Made by a program: the position numbers and the translations under genes
Assembly: GCA_020636575.1 (NCBI GenBank)
Contig: JACJXP010000001.1
Coordinates: 248,001-312,000, forward strand
DNA length: 64,000 bases
Origin: Chitinophagales bacterium
GTDB taxonomy: Bacteria > Bacteroidota > Bacteroidia > Chitinophagales > Chitinophagaceae
Direction of reading: 5' to 3'
Notes under the pieces: model-generated
Databases searched by the model: none
What the model saw: the letters and a program-made list of their open reading frames with translations, nothing else
Told to the model about the DNA's origin: nothing
Shown here: in pieces, positions 33,661 through 40,101 of the stretch
Numbering within the stretch: the stretch's first letter is position 1
Layout of the letters: each line of letters opens with the position of its first letter

Positions 33661-35223
33661 CTAAGCCGTTGATTCCAGTTTAGGAAGTATCACACTAAAA
33701 GATGTAAACCCTTCCCGGCTTTTGAAACTTATAGTTCCACCCAGCAGATCAGTATACCGTTTAACGATCGGCAAACCCAATCCTGTACCTTGGATATTCA
33801 TTACATTTTTTGCCCGGAAGAATGTGCTGAATAAAAATGGTTGATCTTCCTCTGGTATACCCAGGCCTCTATCCTGTATTGATATATCCAATGAATCTGC
33901 CTCACAGCTGATAAGCAGATCGATTGGGCTACCCTCTGGTGAAAACTTAATAGCATTCGAAAGGAGGTTCAGAATAATGTTCTTAAGCATTCGTTTATCT
34001 GTTTCAAAAAAGGCTTCTCCCTGAGTTGTTGAAATAATTTCCTGCCCTTTCTTTAATTGAATTTTCATTTCATCTTCAATATCCTCAATAAAATCTGCCA
34101 GGCAAAACCGGCTGCTGTTAATGATTACTTTTCCTTCCTCCAGCTTACCAAGAGATAAAAAGTCTTCCAGCAGTTCATTCATATAGCCCACCGAATCCTT
34201 AATTTTCCTTATGTGCTTTTCTCTTTTTTCTATCTCTTCTGTATTCGGGTATTTTGAAACCAGGGTAGCTGAGGAAAGTATAGTGCTGAGAGGGGTCCTG
34301 AACTCATGAGATGCCATTGAAACAAACCTCGATTTTATCTCATTTAAGTGCTTCTCTTTCTCAAGGGATTTATGGAGTTCTTTTTGAGAGTGCTCCAGTT
34401 GAGCCAAAGCTTCCTTAAGTATTTTTGTTCTTTCATCTACTTTCTTCTCCAGCTCTGTATTAAGCTTCCGTATATCATCACTTATCTTCTCTAACTCTTC
34501 TCTCTGCTCTTGTGATTTGTTTTCAATCACCTTGCGGGCAGTAATATCAACTATAAATGCAATAACAAAAATATCATTACCCTGCTTATAATGGCTTAAG
34601 CTTATCTCAACAGGAAATTCTGTTTCATCTTTTCTCGCTGCGAAAAGATCCCTGCCTTTTCCCATACTTCTGTTTGAAGGGGACTGTAAGAAAGAGTTCC
34701 GAAAGTGAACATGCCCATGCTGAAAACGTTTGGGCAGCAGTACTTCAATAGAATAACCCGTCAATTCATTACTATCATATCCAAACATTTTTTCGACTGA
34801 AGGATTTGCCAGTACAATCTTGCCTGTCCCGTTTGTAACAATTATCCCTTCTGTAGCATTCTCAAAGAGAGATGTCATGTGCACTTTTCCATAGGAAACA
34901 ATTTGCTGAAGTCGCTTTAAATAAAAAATGAGTACTACTGAGAAAAGAATTACCAGCAACGAATATATCTGTGAAAGAAGTGCTTTTCTAATGTCAACCT
35001 GGTCATCTTTAAAGAAGATCACCAGACCCGTTAATACAATCATACTAACCAGGCCCGTCAACAAAGTTGATCCCCGTCCTGGAATAAAAGCAGTTAGAAA
35101 TATAGCTATTAGCATTCCGCTCACTGCCAGTTCATAGCTTTTAAACACAAATGATAAGCTGATAGCTACTGCGTATATCAAAAAAACCAATAATGCAATG
35201 ATCCTGCTGTTGATTTTTAGCAT
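33661..35223 (-). CDS. Membrane PAS sensor histidine kinase
   Basis: A 520-residue kinase. The N-terminus has four to five membrane spans with very short loops (about residues 7-105), then a PAS domain (MTSLFENATEGIIVTNGTGK, then FGYDSNELTGYS), a coiled coil (about 230-290), HisKA with the H-box SMASHEFRTPLST (near 303), and an HATPase domain with N-box NLLSNAIKFSPEG, G1 DRGLGIPEE and G2 GTGLGLPIV. No receiver gene adjoins it. It lies between the cco cluster and the second RIC gene, so it is the best local candidate to phosphorylate the receiver-Crp regulator at 23668, in a FixL-like role. The PAS ligand (haem, FAD or none) cannot be read here; no obvious FixL haem His was identified. Confidence 0.9.
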   Translation of the reverse strand: MLKINSRIIALLVFLIYAVAISLSFVFKSYELAVSGMLIAIFLTAFIPGRGSTLLTGLVSMIVLTGLVIFFKDDQVDIRKALLSQIYSLLVILFSVVLIFYLKRLQQIVSYGKVHMTSLFENATEGIIVTNGTGKIVLANPSVEKMFGYDSNELTGYSIEVLLPKRFQHGHVHFRNSFLQSPSNRSMGKGRDLFAARKDETEFPVEISLSHYKQGNDIFVIAFIVDITARKVIENKSQEQREELEKISDDIRKLNTELEKKVDERTKILKEALAQLEHSQKELHKSLEKEKHLNEIKSRFVSMASHEFRTPLSTILSSATLVSKYPNTEEIEKREKHIRKIKDSVGYMNELLEDFLSLGKLEEGKVIINSSRFCLADFIEDIEDEMKIQLKKGQEIISTTQGEAFFETDKRMLKNIILNLLSNAIKFSPEGSPIDLLISCEADSLDISIQDRGLGIPEEDQPFLFSTFFRAKNVMNIQGTGLGLPIVKRYTDLLGGTISFKSREGFTSFSVILPKLESTA

Positions 35224-35262
35224 TTAGACAAATTAGGCAACAAATTAAATTAATATCAGGGA

Positions 35263-36018
35263 TTATTGTCTTTCCAATAATTCTTTTTCCATTTTAACAA
35301 CCCTGGGAAAAAGAATATTATTCTCAAGATACATGTGATGTTCAAGATCACTATCCAGTTCTCTTAGCAGTGAAAACGATAAGCGATGACTGGTGCAACC
35401 AGATTCAGGCGGTGTATAATTATCTGTAATATCCCGGATCCGCTGTAACTGGGTAGAGATCACATTACGTCCTGGCTGGAAAATATTTCCTGTGGGCCTT
35501 TTCAAAGTCCTTATCAGAAGATCTGTGTAGGATTCTTTACTCTCATAAGCATGCGATATCTGCCTGATATAAGGAAAAATAACATCTTCTTCATTGGTAA
35601 TGCTATCAGATACTGATTTTTCAAGTTTAGTGAATTCTTTATCCAATTCAGCCAGTTGCGGATATTTTTTTTTATGCTCATCAACAAAGCGGGATATCTG
35701 ATCTCTTATCTGAGGAAGCGAATCTCTTAAATAACGATGATGTACATTGATAATATAGTCTGTCAGGAATTCTGTTTTCCATTCATTATATGGAAGTGAG
35801 GCCGGAACAAATACAAGCCTGGAAACTTCTTGTAATTCATTCATTAGCTTTTCGCAGTCTATGCTCTGCGTTTCGCAGACCAATTTTAAAGGCCATTTTC
35901 CTCCACAGCAGTATTCAATACCATATTTTTTAAATACGGACGCAGTGCGATAATGACTTTTAACAATATCAGCCGCACATAGATCATCGGTAATTACGGA
36001 TATCTTAGACCCAGTCAT
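35263..36018 (-). CDS. Iron-sulfur cluster repair di-iron protein RIC/ScdA (copy 2)
   Basis: 251 residues, same family as the gene at 21864 but well diverged. The ScdA_N motif is SHYRTASVFKKYGIEYCCGG with the Cys pair near residues 37-38. Di-iron ligands lie in NVHHRYLRDSLP, EHKKKYPQL, ITNEEDVIFPYI and LEHHMYLENNILFP. The long insert around residues 165-205 replaces the MEDEHDHAG segment of copy 1: here the equivalent region reads RNVISTQLQRIRD and lacks that histidine pair, so metal ligation may differ. A Crp/Fnr-type box (36065-36078) precedes it. Confidence 0.88.
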   Translation of the reverse strand: MTGSKISVITDDLCAADIVKSHYRTASVFKKYGIEYCCGGKWPLKLVCETQSIDCEKLMNELQEVSRLVFVPASLPYNEWKTEFLTDYIINVHHRYLRDSLPQIRDQISRFVDEHKKKYPQLAELDKEFTKLEKSVSDSITNEEDVIFPYIRQISHAYESKESYTDLLIRTLKRPTGNIFQPGRNVISTQLQRIRDITDNYTPPESGCTSHRLSFSLLRELDSDLEHHMYLENNILFPRVVKMEKELLERQ

Positions 36019-36064
36019 AGAATAACTTTCACTTTCAAATTAATACTGTGATAGTCCTAAAAAA

Positions 36065-36078
36065 CTGATTTTTATCAA
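36065..36078 (-). promoter_or_regulatory. Crp/Fnr-type box of the second RIC gene
   Basis: CTGATTTTTATCAA (plus-strand reading) fits TGAY-N4-ATCA. Its centre is 35.5 bases before the last base of TTAATTTG (36043-36036, minus strand), which has one mismatch to the -7 consensus. The RIC start codon is about 18 bases further. Confidence 0.6.
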
Positions 36079-36144
36079 GAAAAACACTGCTGTAAAAAAA
36101 TCATAAAAGACCAGTTTAAACTTTGAGTTTAATCATTCTATCCG

Positions 36145-36158
36145 TTGACCAATATCAG
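36145..36158 (+). promoter_or_regulatory. Crp/Fnr-type box of the small-RNA candidate
   Basis: TTGACCAATATCAG fits TGAY-N4-ATCA; its centre is 36.5 bases before the last base of the perfect -7 box at 36181-36188. Confidence 0.6.
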
Positions 36159-36180
36159 TTATTTAGACATAGTGTCAGGG

Positions 36181-36188
36181 TAGCTTTG
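36181..36188 (+). promoter_or_regulatory. -7 box of the small-RNA candidate
   Basis: TAGCTTTG matches TAnnTTTG exactly. Transcription would begin near 36193. Confidence 0.6.
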
Positions 36189-36192
36189 AAAC

Positions 36193-36268
36193 AGGAAAAT
36201 ATGCAGTCCTACCAGGACTGTCGTTGGTTTTTGTTTCAATATCGGCCCCCGGTTCTCCGGGGGCTTTT
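36193..36268 (+). ncRNA. Candidate small regulatory RNA (about 75 nt), Crp/Fnr-box controlled
   Basis: Between a perfect promoter with an activator box and a perfect terminator lies a segment too short for a convincing gene. The predicted RNA has a first hairpin CAGTCCT-ACC-AGGACTG (36204-36220), then an unpaired U-rich stretch (36221-36240, including GTTGGTTTTTGTTTC) that could be a seed, then the terminator hairpin. The arrangement of 5' hairpin, single-stranded linker and intrinsic terminator is that of trans-acting bacterial small RNAs such as FnrS of E. coli, though no sequence relation is claimed. It could instead be an attenuated leader of the lipoprotein gene at 36288. A 25-codon frame from ATG 36201 exists but has no ribosome binding site and runs through the terminator. 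Confidence 0.45.
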
Positions 36269-36272
36269 ATTT
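36245..36272 (+). terminator. Strong intrinsic terminator
   Basis: Perfect 8-bp stem GCCCCCGG / CCGGGGGC with loop TTCT (36245-36264), followed by TTTTATTT. No coding gene on the plus strand precedes it for more than 2 kb, so it must end a non-coding or leader transcript. Confidence 0.85.
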
Positions 36273-36287
36273 AATTAATTTTATAAA

Positions 36288-36674
36288 ATGAAAGTATCCC
36301 TGACCCTGAGATTGATATTCATTTGTATGCTGGCCAACATCAGTTGCTCCAAATCTAAAAACACAAATGATAATGAAGCCCCCGTCATCACACTAAATAG
36401 CCCTTTTGACAACCAGGTATTTACTGCCGGACAAACTATCCAGATAACAGGAACGGTAACAGATAATAAAACAGTTGCCGAACTACATGTTCATGTAAAC
36501 AATAATAACACAAACAGAATTTTACATGACACACACCAATACCCCAATAGTCCCAATACAAACTTTACTGAATCCTTAACTGCAGCCCCGGAATCCAATA
36601 CAGGATTGAAATTCTCACAGTTAGATGCAGCAGCGAATGAAAGTAGAAAAGTCATATTTGTTTCCTGTAACTAA
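36288..36674 (+). CDS. Small lipoprotein with DUF4625/Ig-like domain
   Basis: A 128-residue lipoprotein: signal MKVSLTLRLIFICMLANISC with Cys 20, a polar linker, then a beta-sandwich domain opening NEAPVITLNSPFDNQVFTAG, which is the usual beginning of DUF4625-type Bacteroidota lipoproteins. The domain includes GTVTDNKTVAELHVHV and ends KVIFVSCN. Two histidine-containing patches (LHVHVNN, HDTHQYP) are visible. The role is unknown. It starts 16 bases after the terminator tail, so it either needs read-through or has an unrecognised promoter. The trmD promoter box lies just after its stop. Confidence 0.7.
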   Translation: MKVSLTLRLIFICMLANISCSKSKNTNDNEAPVITLNSPFDNQVFTAGQTIQITGTVTDNKTVAELHVHVNNNNTNRILHDTHQYPNSPNTNFTESLTAAPESNTGLKFSQLDAAANESRKVIFVSCN

Positions 36675-36682
36675 CCCGTTCC

Positions 36683-36690
36683 TATCTTTG
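36683..36690 (+). promoter_or_regulatory. -7 box four bases before the trmD ATG
   Basis: TATCTTTG is an exact TAnnTTTG. The trmD start codon at 36695 coincides with the expected transcription start, suggesting a leaderless mRNA. Confidence 0.5.
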
Positions 36691-36694
36691 CTGA

Positions 36695-37360
36695 ATGCAC
36701 ATTGATATACTTTCTGTAATTCCTGAATTGCTGGAAAGCCCTCGATCACAGCATCATGAAAAGGGCTAGGGATAAAAGATCCTGACCGTAGAGGTACATC
36801 ATTTAAGAAAATGGGCAGTTAATAGTTACGGCCAGGTCGACGATTACCAGTATGGGGGCGGAGCCGGGATGGTAATGATGTGTGAGCCACTGGCCAATGC
36901 AATTGAAGAACTATCATCAAAAAGAAAGTACGATGAAATAATTTACCTGACCCCCGATGGAGAATTGTTAAATCAAAAGATAGCCAACACCCTCTCTTTA
37001 AAAAATAACCTGCTATTGATATGTGGCCATTATAAGGGTATTGATGAACGCATCAGGGAACATTACGTAACCAAAGAAATTTCTATTGGAGATTATGTAT
37101 TAAGCGGAGGTGAATTACCCGCTGCTATTCTTACAGATGCAATAGGAAGATTATTACCAGGCGTATTGAATGATGAAACTTCTGCCCTTTTTGACTCATT
37201 TCAAGACAACTTATTAGCTCCTCCCGTTTATACAAGGCCGGAAGATTTCCGTGGATGGAAAGTGCCTGATATCTTATTAAGCGGTGACCATAAGAAGATC
37301 GATGAATGGCGGCATGAGCAATCTCTGAAGCGAACAGCGCAAAAAAGACCTGATCTTTAA
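36695..37360 (+). pseudogene. trmD: tRNA (guanine-N1)-methyltransferase TrmD, with two internal frameshifts
   Basis: Methylates G37 of tRNAs, preventing +1 frameshifting. The start reads MHIDILSVIPELLESP from 36695; then two bases are missing after 36742 and one A near 36774-36777, with a TAG (36767-36769) between. Reading across the shifts gives [11 protein letters not shown] and [20 protein letters not shown], and after the second shift the frame is normal to the end: [13 protein letters not shown], then [13 protein letters not shown] and [16 protein letters not shown], the trefoil-knot SAM site. The two shifts cancel, so total length is normal. Since trmD is essential in most bacteria, sequence error in the short T and A runs is the likely cause. 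It is not next to rimM. Confidence 0.85.
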
Positions 37361-37437
37361 AGGTCAATCGTTTGTCTTACTTTCTCATTTTCATTTTAAA
37401 TAATTACGGAACTTGCGATAAATAAACATTGCAACAT

Positions 37438-38883
37438 ATGAATAAGGATCGCAGAAAATTGCTGAAAGGTATTGCTATTGGTGGCGGAGCACTTTTTACT
37501 GGTTTACCGAGTTTTGCAACTTCATTCGGTACTTCAGACGACGAGATATTGCGAATAACCGAAAAACTGAGAGAAAAGCAGCGTTTTAATATGTGTGGTT
37601 ATGCTGCTCCTAAATTGGATACTGTAAGGATCGGCATTGTAGGATTAGGTATGCGGGGCTCAGGAGCTGTAGAACGCTTAAGTTATATTGAAGGTGTAGA
37701 AATTACAGCTCTTTGCGATAAATATCCTGACAGAGTTACTAAAGCCCAGGCCACTTTAAAGAAAATGAATCGTCCACCTGCAAAAGAATTTTCAGGAAAC
37801 GACGGTTGGAAAGCATTATGTGAGAATAAAGACATTGATCTTGTATATTCCCCAACCCCATGGCATCTGCATACCCCTGTTGCTTTAAGGGCTATGAAAA
37901 ATGGGAAGCATGCCGCTGTTGAAGTTCCTGCCGGTAAAACACTGGATGAATTATGGGAGTTGGTAGAAACTTCTGAAAACACCAAGAAGCATTGCATGAT
38001 GCTGGAAAACTGTTGTTATGATTTTTTCGAACTGCTCACTTTGAATATGGCAAGGCAAGGATTATTTGGTGAGATTATACATGCAGAAGGCGCCTATATA
38101 CACAATTTAAGTAAAGACTATCTTTTTAATAAGAATGCTTATGCCGATATGTGGCGGTTAAAAGAGAATATTAATAAAAATGGAAACCTTTACCCCACCC
38201 ATGGCCTCGGACCTGTGGCACAATGCATGAATGTGAACCGGGGCGATAAACTAGATCACCTGGTAAGTATGAGTACCAACGATTTCACTCTTGGGAAATT
38301 GGCTGATGAAATGGCTAAGTCAGATTCTTTCTTTGATGAATATACCGGAAAGAATTACAGGGGCAACATGAACACTACCCTTATCCGGACCAACAAAGGA
38401 AAAACGATTATGGTACAACATGATGTCAGTACCACACGACCATATTCAAGAATTCATCTTTTAAGCGGAACAAAAGGTATTGCACAAAAATGGCCCGGGC
38501 CAGAAAAAATAGCTTTCGGACATTCATGGATCAAACAAGAAGAGCTGGATGATCTGTATAAGAAGTATTCTCCTCCTATTGTAAAACACATTGGTGAAAT
38601 TGCAAAAGATGTAGGAGGTCATGGTGGTATGGATTTTATTATGGATTGGCGGTTGATAGACTGTTTAAGAAACGGGTTGCCTCTTGACCAGGATGTTTAT
38701 GATGCAGCTGCATGGAGCTGCCTGTTCCCATTAAGTCAGCGATCAGTAGCTAAAAATTCAGATAAAGTGGATATTCCTGATTTTACAAGAGGCTCCTGGA
38801 AAACAAATAAACCGGTAGACCTGACCCTGAATGGAGGGGCCACTACTACCGTGAGACCGATAAAACCTGCATCAAAAATGTAA
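37438..38883 (+). CDS. Gfo/Idh/MocA-family oxidoreductase with Tat-like signal
   Basis: A 481-residue NAD(P)-dependent sugar-type oxidoreductase. The ATG at 37438 gives MNKDRRKLLKGIAIGGGALF, a twin-arginine signal; an in-frame TTG three codons upstream is rejected. The Rossmann motif IGIVGLGMRGSGAVERL (near residue 62), YSPTPWHLHTPVALRAMKNG and EVPAGKT (the EKP-equivalent motif, here with Val-Pro-Ala) are present, and the C-terminal domain has a PTHGLGPVAQCMNVNRGD segment typical of the GH109-like/Bacteroidota subgroup. That subgroup includes alpha-N-acetylgalactosaminidases that use NAD; activity here is not assignable. The gene stands between trmD and a regulated desaturase. Confidence 0.88.
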   Translation: MNKDRRKLLKGIAIGGGALFTGLPSFATSFGTSDDEILRITEKLREKQRFNMCGYAAPKLDTVRIGIVGLGMRGSGAVERLSYIEGVEITALCDKYPDRVTKAQATLKKMNRPPAKEFSGNDGWKALCENKDIDLVYSPTPWHLHTPVALRAMKNGKHAAVEVPAGKTLDELWELVETSENTKKHCMMLENCCYDFFELLTLNMARQGLFGEIIHAEGAYIHNLSKDYLFNKNAYADMWRLKENINKNGNLYPTHGLGPVAQCMNVNRGDKLDHLVSMSTNDFTLGKLADEMAKSDSFFDEYTGKNYRGNMNTTLIRTNKGKTIMVQHDVSTTRPYSRIHLLSGTKGIAQKWPGPEKIAFGHSWIKQEELDDLYKKYSPPIVKHIGEIAKDVGGHGGMDFIMDWRLIDCLRNGLPLDQDVYDAAAWSCLFPLSQRSVAKNSDKVDIPDFTRGSWKTNKPVDLTLNGGATTTVRPIKPASKM

Positions 38884-38894
38884 ATACACATAAG

Positions 38895-38941
38895 TTGATC
38901 AAAATCAGGTACATATGAATATAAATCCTGACAAAGATTTC
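38895..38941 (+). promoter_or_regulatory. Tandem Crp/Fnr-type boxes before the desaturase gene
   Basis: A good box TTGATCAAAATCAG (38895-38908) is followed 33 bases (three helical turns) later by a degenerate one, CTGACAAAGATTTC (38928-38941). The second is centred 36.5 bases before the last base of the -7 box, as at nos and ccoS. Confidence 0.5.
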
Positions 38942-38963
38942 ATCTGCATTCAATTTTAAGCTG

Positions 38964-38971
38964 TACTTTTG
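38964..38971 (+). promoter_or_regulatory. -7 box of the desaturase gene
   Basis: TACTTTTG matches TAnnTTTG exactly; transcription would start near 38976, 72 bases before the ATG. Confidence 0.55.
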
Positions 38972-38978
38972 CGTTTTA

Positions 38979-39010
38979 GATTATAGCATGAAAATCAATA
39001 TGCTATAATC
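38979..39010 (+). repeat. 11-bp inverted repeat in the desaturase leader
   Basis: GATTATAGCAT and ATGCTATAATC are exact reverse complements around a 10-base loop. It lies immediately after the predicted transcription start and lacks a T run, so it is either a 5'-stabilising hairpin or an operator. Confidence 0.65.
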
Positions 39011-39047
39011 CCACTAGGCCCTGATTTAGAATCATTACAACATTTGA

Positions 39048-40091
39048 ATGAAGTCACTAACGGTTATTACAGACCCGGTTTATAACGAACCAAGCCATTT
39101 TACTGCCTATGAAAGGTTTTGGCTGAAATATATCAATGATAAAAGAGACCTTCCTTTTATTCATTTACTCACCGCTATCCATATCCTTGTAGTTCCTGCT
39201 GCAATCATATTGTACACCCCTCTGCTACAGGGTTGGTATTGGTGGTTATTGTATATACCCTATTTCTATATTTCACAAATGTATTTTAAGGGTCGGTTCG
39301 GTTTAATGCTTCATTGTATCTCTCACCGTAGATTATTTAAAAAGCCTTATACCTGGTTGTACAACTATGTCATTTGGTTTGTATGCCCCTTTTTTGGGCA
39401 CACCCCGGAAACCTATTTTGTTCATCATATGGGCATGCACCATGTGGAGAATAACATGATGGATGATGCAAGCAGTACATTACCCTATCAAAGGGATAGC
39501 CTTCGTGGATTCCTTAGATATTATCTCAACTTTTTATTCCTTGGTTTCAGAGATACGTTCATGTATTTCTTCAGTCGCAGAAGAAAAAAGTTCTACATGC
39601 GGTTAACCTACGGGGAAATGTCATTTTTTCTGTTTTGTATAGGAATGTGTTTTGTTAATTTCAAAGCCACTCTTTTCATTTTCATCATTCCATTTCTTTT
39701 TGCCCGCCTTGTAATGATGTTGGGCAACTGGGCTCAGCATGCATTTGTTAACCTTGATAATTTTGAAGACAATACCATAAACTGTATCAATACAAAATAC
39801 AATAAGGTTTGCTGGAATGATGGTTACCATGCCGTTCACCACATTCGCCCCGCTTTGCATTATACAGATATCCCCGGAGAGTTTTTAAAGAATAAAGACA
39901 AATTTGCAGAACAAAAGATATTTACATTCGACGGGATACATTATCTCCACATATTTGTGTGGCTAATGACAAAAAGATATGATAAATTGGCCAAGAACCT
40001 TGTTAATGTTAACAATATGTTCTCCAGTGAAGATGAAGCCATTCAGATTTTGAAAGAAAGAACAAAAAAAGTAAAAAGGCAGGCAGCCTGA
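39048..40091 (+). CDS. Membrane fatty acid desaturase-like di-iron protein
   Basis: A 347-residue membrane protein with histidine boxes of the desaturase/hydroxylase superfamily: HCISHR (near residue 90), HHMGMHHVE (near 127) and HAVHHIRP (near 264), plus an extra WAQHAF (near 229). Hydrophobic spans lie near 40-60, 62-80, 105-120, 190-205 and 207-225. The boxes bind two irons and use O2 to modify acyl or other lipid chains. The exact substrate is unknown. Regulation by Crp/Fnr-type boxes would be notable for an O2-consuming enzyme; the factor might also repress or act under microaerobic conditions. Confidence 0.82.
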   Translation: MKSLTVITDPVYNEPSHFTAYERFWLKYINDKRDLPFIHLLTAIHILVVPAAIILYTPLLQGWYWWLLYIPYFYISQMYFKGRFGLMLHCISHRRLFKKPYTWLYNYVIWFVCPFFGHTPETYFVHHMGMHHVENNMMDDASSTLPYQRDSLRGFLRYYLNFLFLGFRDTFMYFFSRRRKKFYMRLTYGEMSFFLFCIGMCFVNFKATLFIFIIPFLFARLVMMLGNWAQHAFVNLDNFEDNTINCINTKYNKVCWNDGYHAVHHIRPALHYTDIPGEFLKNKDKFAEQKIFTFDGIHYLHIFVWLMTKRYDKLAKNLVNVNNMFSSEDEAIQILKERTKKVKRQAA

Positions 40092-40101
40092 TCATTTTTC
40101 T

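Noticed and set aside
36201..36278. A 25-codon frame inside the small-RNA candidate
   Set aside because: It reads through the terminator stem, has no ribosome binding site and shows no recognisable protein pattern.
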